DNA from: a virus
IMG/VR virus record: IMGVR_UViG_3300045965_000268
Location: 1 to 58,366 of that record
Reading direction: 5' to 3' (one strand)
Length of the DNA stretch: 58,366 nucleotides
The notes beneath the pieces were generated by a model. That model was not told where the DNA came from and did not search any database. It saw only the letters and a list, made by a program, of their open reading frames with translations. This document shows positions 47,652 through 55,952 of this stretch, piece after piece. Both the position numbers and the translations under genes were made by a program. The first letter of the stretch is position 1, and the number at the start of each line of letters is the position of its first letter.

Positions 47652-48664
47652 CAGATTCCCCTCCGTGCCAGCAACCCCGCGATCACCAACCACGGGATCG
47701 AGGTCTGAGGCAACGCTGCCGGGAAGTGCCCCATCGCACACACGAGCGCCGCAACCATCGCCCCAGTCACCGGATCACCGAACGCCATCCCCGGCGCCAA
47801 CGTCCATCCCCAGAGCCCGAGCGCGAGCATCCCGAGGAGCCCGTACTCGAATAACGTCTCGACGAGGTCGTTGTGCGCGGTCGTGAAGACCTCGACCGTC
47901 GCCCCGGCCGCCCGGTTCCAATACGTGGCATCGCGCCGCCACGCCCCCGGACCCAGACCGAAGAAGATCGCCGGCCAGCCCCCACGCACCACGGCCGCGA
48001 GCCCGAGCTGCCACGCTCGCACACGCGCGCGCCACGAATCCCCGGCGCGACGACGGTACCAGCAGACCACGAAGAGTGCCGGCGCCGAGACAAGAAACGC
48101 CGGCACCATGAGCGTCGGATGCGCCACGAAGAACCCGAACAGCGCAGCCGCGACGCCGACGTAGGACGCGGTCACGACCAGACCGACGACGAAGAGCGGC
48201 AGAATCCAGAGCGGCGCCAGCGGAACGGCCATCGCGATCAACGTCGCCAGGACAACGCGCCCCGTCATCGCCGCACTCGCCGCGTCGCGCGCCTGGTACG
48301 GCGTCTGCCCCGCGCGAAGGGCCAGCACGTACTGAACGATCCCCAACACGGTTTGCACCGCAGCACCGGCGACGATCGCGTGCGGCAGCACCGTCTCCAG
48401 GGCCCGGGGCCCGTAGAGCACGGCCACGTACAGCAGCCCGAGCCCCGCCCACGTCAGCACCGCGCCGGTCTGGTGCGGGCCGATCCAGCGAGCCAGCGCG
48501 CACGCAAAGAAGATCCCCGGGCCCGGGGCAACGACGAAGAGCGCGAGGGCGCCAGCCCAAGCGAACGCGAGCAGCATCCGATCCCGCGCATGGCCCGTCG
48601 TCGGGCCGGCGTTCGCAAAGGGCGCCGCGATCAAGAGCGCCGCGAGCGCGATCGTCAGCGTCAT
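47651..48664 (-). CDS. O-antigen ligase/polymerase-like membrane protein
   Basis: 337 aa with about ten transmembrane helices. The C-terminal periplasmic loop and following helix read PAIFFGLGPGAWRR (236-240), then TTAHNDLVETLFEYGLLGML (His264-Asn265, Glu273, Gly275), the Wzy_C/WaaL superfamily signature. These enzymes join or polymerise surface glycans. In a phage such genes usually change the host O-antigen and block superinfection. Here it is inside the late operon with a methyltransferase and zinc/TM microproteins. Confidence 0.75.
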   Translation of the reverse strand: MTLTIALAALLIAAPFANAGPTTGHARDRMLLAFAWAGALALFVVAPGPGIFFACALARWIGPHQTGAVLTWAGLGLLYVAVLYGPRALETVLPHAIVAGAAVQTVLGIVQYVLALRAGQTPYQARDAASAAMTGRVVLATLIAMAVPLAPLWILPLFVVGLVVTASYVGVAAALFGFFVAHPTLMVPAFLVSAPALFVVCWYRRRAGDSWRARVRAWQLGLAAVVRGGWPAIFFGLGPGAWRRDATYWNRAAGATVEVFTTAHNDLVETLFEYGLLGMLALGLWGWTLAPGMAFGDPVTGAMVAALVCAMGHFPAALPQTSIPWLVIAGLLARRGI

Positions 48665-48966
48665 GCCCCCCACCTCCGGGCCCGCTCGTACACGGCCGAG
48701 AACGCGAGCAGCACGAGCACCGGCAGGAACAGCAGGATCCCGATCAGGCACACGAGCCCGCTCGGCTCCTCGTGCGGATCCCGCTCTCCCCAGGCCCGCG
48801 CCGCGTGATGCTCCGCGCACTCGCCCTCGCACCACATCATCCCGGAACGGTCCATCACGCGACGCGCACGGCTCGCCGGCTTGCCACACACACCGCAGAT
48901 CATCGTGTCGACCAGCTCAGGATGAAGGTCGAAGAGCTGCGCGCACACGCGCATCGGGCCCGGCAT
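48661..48966 (-). CDS. Zinc-ribbon plus single-TM protein
   Basis: 101 aa; ICGVCGKPASRARRVMDRSG, MMWCEGECAEHH gives a four-cysteine zinc site, and the C-terminus (LVCLIGILLFLPVLVLLAFS) is a transmembrane helix. Both ends overlap neighbours by ATGA. It likely acts at the membrane with the O-antigen-ligase-like protein. Confidence 0.6.
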   Translation of the reverse strand: MPGPMRVCAQLFDLHPELVDTMICGVCGKPASRARRVMDRSGMMWCEGECAEHHAARAWGERDPHEEPSGLVCLIGILLFLPVLVLLAFSAVYERARRWGA

Positions 48967-49106
48967 CACTGCGACGGCCCCGGCAGGAAGCGGAGCAACG
49001 CGAAGAGGATCGCGAAGAGGATCACCGTCGTGAGCCCGGCGAACATCGTCGAGAATCGCTGCTCTTCGTGGCAGAGCGCACACTCGCACTCGCGGCCGTG
49101 CAGCAT
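48966..49106 (-). CDS. 46-aa Cys-containing membrane peptide
   Basis: MLHGRECECALCHEEQRFST, then a transmembrane helix (MFAGLTTVILFAILFALLRF). CECALC may bind metal. Coupled on both sides. Same design as the neighbouring zinc-TM protein. Confidence 0.6.
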   Translation of the reverse strand: MLHGRECECALCHEEQRFSTMFAGLTTVILFAILFALLRFLPGPSQ

Positions 49107-49345
49107 CAGCTCCGCTCTCCGTTCGCCTCGTTGCAGGCGCCGGTATGGGGCTCGCCTCGCCAGAGCTGCGCCAGGCAGAACCCGCACGTCAGCGTGAACA
49201 CCTCGGCGTCGCGATTGCCGCGGTTCATGTCCTCGACGAGGTCGGCGGCGTTCCACGGCGCGATACGCGGCCGCCGACGCCGCAAGATCACCACACGCTC
49301 CAACCGGAGCGTCGGCCGCCGGTTCAGGCTGCGATGATCTTCCAT
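49106..49345 (-). CDS. Basic Cys-pair microprotein
   Basis: 79 aa: LRLERVVILRRRRPRIAPWN, then TLTCGFCLAQLWRGEPHTGA, C. The start lies 22 bp inside the methyltransferase 3' end. A C-x2-C...H...C zinc site is possible. No family recognised. Confidence 0.5.
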   Translation of the reverse strand: MEDHRSLNRRPTLRLERVVILRRRRPRIAPWNAADLVEDMNRGNRDAEVFTLTCGFCLAQLWRGEPHTGACNEANGERS

Positions 49346-49908
49346 CCCGTCGTCCTCGACTCGCGGTACGGGCTCCCGGGCCCGAACCAGGCGAACACGC
49401 GCAGCGCGAACGCGCGCCGCCACGCAACGAGCTGGCCGATCGTGGCGCGCGCATCTTCGAGGGGCCACACCCCGAGCACGTGAAAGCCCGCCTCCATCAG
49501 CTCGCGACGCCAGCCACCCTCGGTCAACCGCATCGCGCCCTCGTGCACGCCGACGCACGGCCAGAGGTAGGGATCCGTGATCAGCAGTCGGCCGCCGGGT
49601 TGAAGCACGCGACGAATCTCGCGCAACGCCGGTTGCAGCTCGCACGGCCGCAGCAGGTACAACACCTCGGCACACCGCACGATCTCCAGCGACTCGTCGG
49701 CGAGCGGGATGTCGAGGACGGAGCCCTTCAGGTAGCACACGCCGCTGCGCCGCTGATCCTCCGCCGGCAGATCCGAGTCGAGCACCGACCACTCGCCGAC
49801 ACCGTTGTACGGTCGATGCCCTCCGCCGACGTCGAGCCCGCACACCGGGAACGATCGCGGTAGCGACTCGCGGAAGAAAGCGTCGATGGCGGCTCGGTGC
49901 GAGGTCAT
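49324..49908 (-). CDS. SAM-dependent methyltransferase
   Basis: 194 aa from ATG 49908. Class I fold: motif I FPVCGLDVGGGHRPY, acidic SVLDSDLP, motif KGSVLDIPLADESLEIVRCA, EVLYLLRP, then EIRRVLQPGGRLLITDPYLW. This is the small Methyltransf_11 pattern typical of sugar, lipid or small-molecule methylation rather than DNA methylation (no DPPY/NPPY). Being in a cassette with a glycan ligase-like protein, it may modify a surface glycan. Confidence 0.8.
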   Translation of the reverse strand: MTSHRAAIDAFFRESLPRSFPVCGLDVGGGHRPYNGVGEWSVLDSDLPAEDQRRSGVCYLKGSVLDIPLADESLEIVRCAEVLYLLRPCELQPALREIRRVLQPGGRLLITDPYLWPCVGVHEGAMRLTEGGWRRELMEAGFHVLGVWPLEDARATIGQLVAWRRAFALRVFAWFGPGSPYRESRTTGWKIIAA

Positions 49909-50006
49909 GGCGGCGAGAGGAGTGCGAGGAGGAACGCCAGGAGCATCACCGTCAAGAGCAACGCCATCGCCACGCCGCATGCCCAGACGTCCCGCGGGTC
50001 GCTCAA
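49905..50006 (-). CDS. 33-aa membrane peptide
   Basis: TTG start overlapping the upstream stop (TTGA) and an ATGA overlap at its end. CGVAMALLLTVMLLAFLLAL is a transmembrane helix. Function unknown. Confidence 0.5.
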   Translation of the reverse strand: MSDPRDVWACGVAMALLLTVMLLAFLLALLSPP

Positions 50007-50173
50007 GCAGTGTTGCTCCCCGCCAACGTCGGCAACGCAGCGCGGCCGGTCAGCTCGGCGATGATTCGCTCCAGCGCCTCGACCCGCAGCTCCAGCGCGA
50101 CGACGCGGGTCAGCGCGGTACGCGCGATCTCGCTGTCCGACTTCACGCGCAGCTCGAACGGCGCATCGTTCAT
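50003..50173 (-). CDS. Short coiled-coil protein
   Basis: 56 aa: FELRVKSDSEIARTALTRVV, ALELRVEALERIIAELTGRA forms a heptad-rich helix. Coupled at both ends. Possibly an oligomerisation or assembly peptide after the terminase; not recognised. Confidence 0.55.
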   Translation of the reverse strand: MNDAPFELRVKSDSEIARTALTRVVALELRVEALERIIAELTGRAALPTLAGSNTA

Positions 50174-50346
50174 GCCGGCCAGCCCGGCGTCGGCCCGAGC
50201 AGCGTGAACATCACGTCGCCGCTCCGTCCAACACAGCTCGCCGTCACGACCGCATCGGGATACTTCTTCGCGAGGTGCTCTCGCACCTGCTCCACGGTTC
50301 GCTGCGCCACGTCGAGGTCGCGCCGGCTGAACGTAAGAGTGCGCAC
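50170..50346 (-). CDS. Hypothetical small protein after terminase
   Basis: 58 aa, GTG start just after the terminase stop: LTFSRRDLDVAQRTVEQVRE, HLAKKYPDAVVTASCVG. Mixed helix-strand. No family recognised. Confidence 0.5.
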   Translation of the reverse strand: MRTLTFSRRDLDVAQRTVEQVREHLAKKYPDAVVTASCVGRSGDVMFTLLGPTPGWPA

Positions 50347-50348
50347 GG

Positions 50349-51878
50349 TCAGATCGTGATGCCGTAATCCCACGAGGGCCGTCCCATGATCTCGCGGGCG
50401 AACGCCTGTACGACGGCGTCACCGTCGTCGGTCGAGCGCCCGATGCGCTGCCGGATCGTGTCCTTGCTCTCGATCTCGATCTTCCCCGACGAGACCACGC
50501 GCCACTTCGGCGCGGTGAGATCGCCGATGAGCTTGTCGTCGGGGGGCAACGCGATCCGCTCCTCGTTCGTCGGATCGAGCAGCTCGCGCAGATGCCACCA
50601 GGCAGCGCTGCGGAGGTTCGCGAACGCCAGCTCGCCGCTGCGATCCTTCACCTCGCACCGCTCCGAGGCGTTGAAGGGGAGCACGTCCTGATTCAGCTCG
50701 CGGAGCCGATCCACGACGCCGGCACCGACGCCGATCACGTCGACGATCGCCGCGCCGCCCTTCCGCAGCGCTGCCACGACCTGACCCGTCGTCGCCATCG
50801 TGTCCTGGTGATGGAAACGTCGCAGCTCCGTGATCGTCGTCCCGGCCCGAGGTGCGAGCACGGTGAGATCGTCGCCGCTGCGTCCCACGTCGACGCCGAC
50901 CGTCGTGAGCGGGAGCAGCTCGACGCCGCTCTCCTTCCACGCCCTCCAGCGCTCGTTCGCTTCCTCGATCCAGGCGAGCGGAATCACGCCATCTTCATCG
51001 GCCGACGCGAACTCGCCGAGAATGCGGTTGCGATAGACCGCGCTCTTCTCGCCCCACTGCCGGCGGCGCAGCTCCGCCCACTCCTCGCCGATCCGCCCCG
51101 CCGCGATCGCTTCCGCGAGCGTGACGTGTCGCGCCCACCAGTCCTCGTAGCCCATCTCGCGCGCATGGATCTCGTAGAAGCGGCCGTTCGGCGGGCCCGG
51201 CGTCGAGATGCACAACGCCAGCGCCTCGGTCGACTTCGAGGCGCCGGATCCGCTGAACGCGCCCTCCGCCGCATCGAACGTCTTCGCCGGGATCGCCTTC
51301 GCCTCGTCGAAGATGTAGAGAATGTGATCGGCGTGCGCGCCCTCGATGAGATCCGGCACGTCGCTCGCCGCCGCGAACGCCTCACCCGTCTTCAGCTTCA
51401 GCGAGAGCGCGAGCATCTCCGACCGCGGGTCGAACGGGGCCCGCTCCAGCACGTCCCACCGCAGCCGGCGCGCCCACTTGTGCACCTCGGGCCAGAGGTA
51501 CTTCGTGAGCTGACGCCAGGCGCTCGCCGTCGTCGGAATCTTCCAGTCGTCGCCGTCGCGCGTGATCGCGAACCAGAGAATCGCCCATGCCGCGATCGCC
51601 GTCTTGCCGACGCCGTGCAACGCTCGCACGGCAACGCGCCTCTTGATCACGAGCTGGCGGAGGATGTCTTCCTGGTACACCGTCGGCTCTTCTCCCGCTC
51701 GCCAGGCCACGCAGTCGTGGAGGAACGCGACGGGATCGACGCGGTACTGCGCCATGGTCATCATGCGCCGCTGGACTCGGCCAGCTTCCGCCGCACGTCG
51801 CTCCGCCCGCCGCTGGCTCTCCGCCTCGAGCTCCTCGAGCGTGGGCAGGACCAGTCCCCTCGGCAACGACGCCCTCAC
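50349..51878 (-). CDS. terL: Terminase large subunit
   Basis: 509 aa. ATPase: Walker A HGVGKT (88-93), Walker B ILYIFDEA (186-193). Nuclease: GVDVGRSGDD (Asp330) and conserved acidic residues further on (DVIGVGAGVVDRL). The C-terminus has STDDGDAVVQAFA. It translocates and cuts phage DNA during packaging. Preceded by the small subunit with a 4-bp overlap. No sign of truncation. Confidence 0.95.
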   Translation of the reverse strand: MRASLPRGLVLPTLEELEAESQRRAERRAAEAGRVQRRMMTMAQYRVDPVAFLHDCVAWRAGEEPTVYQEDILRQLVIKRRVAVRALHGVGKTAIAAWAILWFAITRDGDDWKIPTTASAWRQLTKYLWPEVHKWARRLRWDVLERAPFDPRSEMLALSLKLKTGEAFAAASDVPDLIEGAHADHILYIFDEAKAIPAKTFDAAEGAFSGSGASKSTEALALCISTPGPPNGRFYEIHAREMGYEDWWARHVTLAEAIAAGRIGEEWAELRRRQWGEKSAVYRNRILGEFASADEDGVIPLAWIEEANERWRAWKESGVELLPLTTVGVDVGRSGDDLTVLAPRAGTTITELRRFHHQDTMATTGQVVAALRKGGAAIVDVIGVGAGVVDRLRELNQDVLPFNASERCEVKDRSGELAFANLRSAAWWHLRELLDPTNEERIALPPDDKLIGDLTAPKWRVVSSGKIEIESKDTIRQRIGRSTDDGDAVVQAFAREIMGRPSWDYGITI

Positions 51879-52309
51879 CCGGCCGCCTTCCTGAGCTTCA
51901 CGAGGACGTCCTCGAACTCTTCATCGCTGAGCTTGGCGAGGTTGTACTGCACCGAGGTCTGAATCGGTCCGCCGTTCGGCCCCGTCAGCTCCTGGCGCTG
52001 ACGGAAGTTCTCGTGATCTCGGTGCTTCAGGTACGACTCGCCGGCGCGCCAATCACCGTCATCAGCCGCCTTCGCGATCGACTTGTAGGCGCGCTCCCGG
52101 GGCTTCGCCTCGGCGACGACCACTGCCTTGTAAAACTCTCTGAATATTCCTCGGCGCGCTTTCTCGCCCCGCTGGTACCAGCGGAGGAGCGCCTCGTACC
52201 CCACCAGCGCACACGCCGCCGCATCCTTCCGCGAGCAGCCAACCGAGAGCGCCTCACAGATGCGCTCCTGGACCTCGGGCGTGAGCTTCGTCGGACGGCC
52301 ACCGGGCAT
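51875..52309 (-). CDS. terS: Terminase small subunit
   Basis: 144 aa from ATG 52309. RPTKLTPEVQERICEALSVG, CSRKDAAACALVGYEALLRW is the N-terminal HTH. A helical middle (EFYKAVVVAEAKPRERAYKS) and the LSDEEFEDVLVKLRKAAG tail for oligomerisation follow. It recognises the pac/cos site. First gene of the late operon, immediately downstream of the iteron region. Confidence 0.8.
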   Translation of the reverse strand: MPGGRPTKLTPEVQERICEALSVGCSRKDAAACALVGYEALLRWYQRGEKARRGIFREFYKAVVVAEAKPRERAYKSIAKAADDGDWRAGESYLKHRDHENFRQRQELTGPNGGPIQTSVQYNLAKLSDEEFEDVLVKLRKAAG

Positions 52310-52475
52310 CAGCCACCAACGCCTGCAGACGGGTGCACTACGCGCACGAGTCGAGACGGAGGGGTCAGGAGAGAAGGAGAAGGACTGGGGAAAGGGGACG
52401 AGCCGCCACACGCGTCTCGTCGAGTGACACCGTAGCACGGAGCGGGCCCGGCGGGGAAGGACGGCAGGTCGGCGT

Positions 52476-52690
52476 CTGGTGGGACACGTGATAGGACAAC
52501 CCCTAAAGGGGTTGTGTCCGGGTTGTCCTACCACGCCGACTGTCCCTGCGAACCTGGTAGGACACTGGTAGGACACGGAATGCGTGTCCCACCAGCAAGT
52601 GAGCATGAAGACATGCGAATTCAGTCTTCTAACAACTCTGATAGGACACGCATGGTTTGTCCTATCAGATGGGAGATCCTGGTGGGACAC
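52476..52690. repeat. Nine 12-bp iterons, CTGRTRGGACAM
   Basis: Copies on the plus strand: 52476-52487, 52488-52499, 52554-52565, 52565-52576, 52638-52649, 52679-52690. Copies on the minus strand: 52523-52534, 52584-52595, 52657-52668. Variation is confined to R positions (A/G), the last base (A/C) and, in two copies, the first base. Two pairs are directly adjacent. The motif is not palindromic, as with iterons bound by an initiator protein. Confidence 0.9.
52496..52515. other. Perfect hairpin within the iteron region
   Basis: ACAACCCC-TAAA-GGGGTTGT, 8-bp stem and 4-base loop, starting inside the second iteron. There is no U-tract on either strand, so it is more likely a cruciform or protein site than a terminator. 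Confidence 0.7.
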
Positions 52691-52731
52691 ATCAGACTCA
52701 GCTTTCGCCGACGATGGGAAACTGGCGGACT

Positions 52732-54600
52732 TCATTCGCTTATCTCGTACAGCACGGCATTCTTCGCCGCCTGACCGACCGCCTTGATTCGGCCGTCATC
52801 GATGAGTCGATTGATGCCCCGCTTGATCGTCTTGGCGCTCTTCTTCAGGCGGTCCGAGAGAGCTCCAATGCTGACGCCCGGCTTCCCGACCAGCGGGTCC
52901 TCGCGTGGCAAGGATGCGATCGCCTGAATGATGAGATCCTCCGCGCCGGCCCCCTCCTCGTCGTCCTTGGTGCTCAGCCGGACGAGCGTCGGCGCATACG
53001 CGGGCCCTTCGGACTGGATCACCAGGCGGAAGGCAGGGGTCGCGGGGCCATCCTTCGCCTGGACAGTGACGCGAACGGCCCCCTGCTTGCGGCCGACGGG
53101 TTCGAAGAAGAGGGATTGCTCGGCCCAGGCGCCGAGGACGAAGCTGCCGCCAATCTCCTGCGAGCCACGGCTGACCCGGAAGCCCTGGGCCTTGCGGTAA
53201 TGGTGCAGCACGCGGAAGACGACTCCGTACCGGCGTCGAAGATCGTCGAGGATCGCCAGCAACCCGGAGGCCTCGGCCGCCTTGTTGAGGTCACGGGCGG
53301 TGACCTTGCGCAGGACATCGATGTAGATCACCGCGGGGCGGAAGTCGGCGATCATCGCGTCGAGCTGGGCGACCTTCGCCTTGTCGTCGAAGGTGAAGCC
53401 GGACCAGACCTCGAGGCGAAACCAGGCGTCCAGGTCGCTCTGGAGCGCGGGATCGTCGGGATCCAAGCCGCGGCCGCGGAGCAGCGCGCGCAGACGCATC
53501 TGCGTGCGGCGGGGGGAATCCTCCTCCTCGAGGAGGAACACGCGCCGACGGACCGGGACGGCGAACCGCCCGCACACGGCGGTGCCCGTGCACAGGCCGA
53601 TCGCCTCGTCGAGGGAATAGTAGGTCTTGCCGAGCTTCTCCTCGCCGCCGACCCAGCCACCGCCGTCGGAGGACAGCACGCCTTCGATATAGGTCTCGCT
53701 CGGCGGATACTGCCTCGCGAGGAACTCGCCGGCGCCGACGCCGAGCGGCCGGACCTCGTCGGGCGAGGCGGGGGTCGTCGACGACGACGTCGCGGCTGCG
53801 AACTCCGGCCGATCTGGCTGGCGAGTCGCATGCGTGGCGATCTCCCGAACCTCGCCCTCGGGAAGCGGTGGCCTGCAGCGGGCGCGGTTCTCCTCGAGGA
53901 GGGCCACAGTGACCGCGCCAGCGGTAAGCCCCTTGGCCACGAGCGAACGCGCCAGGCGATAGAGCTGGTCGTTGCGTTGGCCTTCCGGAAAGGGCTCGGC
54001 GGCACCGTTCGTTGACGCGGGCACCGGCGCCGGGGGCGGCGTGAGCAGGAGCTGGAGCACGTGGTCGGGGAGCTCGGCGAGCGTCATCTCGTCGGGGCTG
54101 GTGAGCCAGGTGTACCGATTCCCCGACACGTGCAGGCTCGGAGGCAGCAGCGCGAAGCCGCCGTCTCCGCGAACGTCGAGCCCCGGGAGGATCCCGGCGC
54201 GATTGCCGATCCGCCGGCCGTCCCGCGGGTGGCGGAAGAACTGCTGCCAGCCGCCCTCGGCGCGGCCGGTCTTCTGCAGCCAGGTCGTCGCCGGCGTGCG
54301 CAGGCTCCGCAGCGAGGCGAGGCCCTCGGGCCCGTCAGCGTCGAGCATGACGATGCCGGGGGCGGCGCCGGTGACCGTGGCGATGTTCGCCTCGGGCCAG
54401 CGCGACCACCACTCGTCGACCTGGTCGACATGCGGCGCCTCGTGCTGGAACGGCTCCCAGCTGATCAGCGGGCGCTTGCCGACGTCGCGCCCCTCGTGGC
54501 CGCGCCCGCAGCCGCAGCGCCCGTCGACGGCCCAGCAGGTCGGGATCGGGTGTAGTCCATGGAGCAAGTATTGGCGCGCGTGCTCGAGGAGCGCGGTCAC
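52732..54600 (-). CDS. Primase-polymerase/RepA-like helicase
   Basis: 622 aa, GTG start overlapping the HNH stop (GTGA). The N-terminal Prim-Pol domain has GIVMLDADGPEG (D87, D89), GLDVRGDGGFALLPPS and H157. A middle linker precedes a RecA/AAA_25-type ATPase with Walker A GEEKLGKT (319-326) and Walker B PAVIYIDVLRKV. A C-terminal winged helix reads GVSIGALSDRLKKSAKTIKR. It is likely the replication initiator/primase-helicase and a good candidate to bind the adjacent iterons. Confidence 0.85.
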   Translation of the reverse strand: MTALLEHARQYLLHGLHPIPTCWAVDGRCGCGRGHEGRDVGKRPLISWEPFQHEAPHVDQVDEWWSRWPEANIATVTGAAPGIVMLDADGPEGLASLRSLRTPATTWLQKTGRAEGGWQQFFRHPRDGRRIGNRAGILPGLDVRGDGGFALLPPSLHVSGNRYTWLTSPDEMTLAELPDHVLQLLLTPPPAPVPASTNGAAEPFPEGQRNDQLYRLARSLVAKGLTAGAVTVALLEENRARCRPPLPEGEVREIATHATRQPDRPEFAAATSSSTTPASPDEVRPLGVGAGEFLARQYPPSETYIEGVLSSDGGGWVGGEEKLGKTYYSLDEAIGLCTGTAVCGRFAVPVRRRVFLLEEEDSPRRTQMRLRALLRGRGLDPDDPALQSDLDAWFRLEVWSGFTFDDKAKVAQLDAMIADFRPAVIYIDVLRKVTARDLNKAAEASGLLAILDDLRRRYGVVFRVLHHYRKAQGFRVSRGSQEIGGSFVLGAWAEQSLFFEPVGRKQGAVRVTVQAKDGPATPAFRLVIQSEGPAYAPTLVRLSTKDDEEGAGAEDLIIQAIASLPREDPLVGKPGVSIGALSDRLKKSAKTIKRGINRLIDDGRIKAVGQAAKNAVLYEISE

Positions 54601-55115
54601 GCGGGCTGGTCCACGGCGTCGTTGGCCAGCGGATCTGGTCCTGGATGCGTGGCGCCGCTCTGTCGGATGACGTCGTCGAGCGCCTCGAGCTCGCCCAGGA
54701 CGTCCCGCGTCTCTCGCAGGGCGGCCACGCTCCATTCCTGACAGCGCGCGCAGAACGGGACGAGGGGGCTCTCGTCGGCGCCGCCGAAGACGACGGGCAC
54801 CAGGTGCTGGACGGTGAGCCCGATGCCGAGGCGCTCGCAGAGGGAGCGTGGCTTCCCACAGAAGCCACAGTGGTTGCCGTTCGCCGACCAGACATCGTCC
54901 GGTCGGGGCGTACCGACCCGTCGAAGCTTCCGCTCGGCGGCGCCGTTCTGCTTCAGCCATTGCACGTCGACGAGGGGCGCCTGAGATCCGCACGCGGGGC
55001 AGATCGGGCGAATACCGCCGTTGTTCGGATGTCGGGGGCTGGGCTCAAGCCCGACGTGGCCGCAGGCGCGGCAGGACAGGATGCTACGTGACTCCTCGAA
55101 CTCCTTGAGGGTCAT
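54597..55115 (-). CDS. HNH-like zinc protein
   Basis: 172 aa from ATG 55115. Zinc pairs CRACGHVG...CPACGS, then CGFCGKPRSLCERLGIGLTV, QHLVPVVFGGADESPLVPFC, ARCQEW: the H-x2-P...GG pattern of an HNH nuclease with flanking CxxC pairs. Third HNH protein of the genome; here the final His of the motif is not obvious (CARCQ), so activity is uncertain. Confidence 0.65.
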   Translation of the reverse strand: MTLKEFEESRSILSCRACGHVGLEPSPRHPNNGGIRPICPACGSQAPLVDVQWLKQNGAAERKLRRVGTPRPDDVWSANGNHCGFCGKPRSLCERLGIGLTVQHLVPVVFGGADESPLVPFCARCQEWSVAALRETRDVLGELEALDDVIRQSGATHPGPDPLANDAVDQPA

Positions 55116-55347
55116 GGAGGACCTCGTGGCGTGGTACTGGTGCCCAGCGAAATCCAGACGAGAAGCGGAGTCCAAGGCGGGAGGGAGGAAATGGGTCGGG
55201 GCTCGGCGTCAGCGTGCCGTCTGGAGGTACCGACCTCCTTTCGGGACTGATCCTGATCGCATGGCCACCCTCGGCGACGATCGCGCCCAGGACGGCGCGC
55301 TCGGCCTCGGGGCTGTGCGGCGGGACGGCCGGCGAGCTGGGGGTCAC
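55084..55347 (-). pseudogene. DnaB helicase N-terminal remnant
   Basis: 87 aa frame. The start, PPHSPEAERAVLGAIVAEGG, is the signature opening of DnaB replicative helicases, but after about 30 residues the sequence becomes Pro/Ser/Arg-rich with no DnaB features and stops. It overlaps the next gene's start by 32 bp. A 3'-truncated dnaB displaced by the Prim-Pol/helicase is the simplest reading; a short regulator that mimics the DnaB N-domain is the alternative. Confidence 0.55.
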
Positions 55348-55952
55348 CCGAGGGTCAAGGACGGGCTCCTGGGCACAGCGAGATCGAGGGATGGGAAGGG
55401 AGATCGAGGGCGAGAACCGTACTCCGGAAGATGGAAGCTATCGGGCCGAGGATGCTCGTCAGCGGGAAATCCGCACTGCGAACACGCCTCGTGGTACCCG
55501 TTGAGTCGGCAGGCGATCTGGTAACAGCCATAGAGCTTCGTGACGCCAGAAGACTGGAAGAGGTGAGCTTGAAGAACTGAGCAGCGGCCGCGGCCGCTGC
55601 AGCCCTTGTTGTAAGCCTTCATGTCCTTCGCCGGACTGAGACGAAAGCAGGACGGTCGAGCGTTTTCGAAGCGCGACCACATCAGAAAGAAGTCGAGTGG
55701 ATCGAACCAGGTCTTGTAGCTGAGGTGTCGCAGCCAGTCTCTTCGCTCACGTACGCTGTCCATGAATCCGCGGCCGCGATTACGGAACAGGACGTAGTAA
55801 TGCTCTGAGTGTGATGTGCATCCCCCGGTGTACCGCCATGTACCAGATCGCGGCTCGTACCATCGTGCCCGATCTGGTGTCCAGGAAAAGCTGTACGCCT
55901 CCTCTCGGACGCAGGCCTCACAGAGGGGGCCTGGCGACGCCACCTTGGCCAT
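55344..55952 (-). CDS. Cys/Trp/Tyr-rich hypothetical protein
   Basis: 202 aa. Several cysteines (CEAC, GGC, CSGRGRC, GCYQIAC, CSQC), with many aromatics (SWTPDRARWYEPRSGTWRYT). Codon use is less GC3-biased than its neighbours, a possible sign of recent transfer. No family recognised. Confidence 0.55.
   Translation of the reverse strand: MAKVASPGPLCEACVREEAYSFSWTPDRARWYEPRSGTWRYTGGCTSHSEHYYVLFRNRGRGFMDSVRERRDWLRHLSYKTWFDPLDFFLMWSRFENARPSCFRLSPAKDMKAYNKGCSGRGRCSVLQAHLFQSSGVTKLYGCYQIACRLNGYHEACSQCGFPADEHPRPDSFHLPEYGSRPRSPFPSLDLAVPRSPSLTLG

Larger units (their letters stand above)
52310..52731. other. Non-coding control/origin region
   Basis: About 420 bp without a convincing gene, between the end of the primase-helicase gene and the first late gene. 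It holds nine copies of a 12-mer (52476-52690), an 8-bp perfect hairpin (52496-52515) and a locally AT-richer stretch (about 52608-52665). It is best read as replication origin and/or late control region. Confidence 0.75.

Noticed and set aside
52476-52690. CRISPR array
   Set aside because: Units are 12 bp, occur on both strands, and spacers are irregular (some zero or overlapping); no cas genes.
55223-55238. GGAGGT-ACCG-ACCTCC palindrome resembling a sequestered ribosome site
   Set aside because: No suitable start codon follows at the right distance on either strand.
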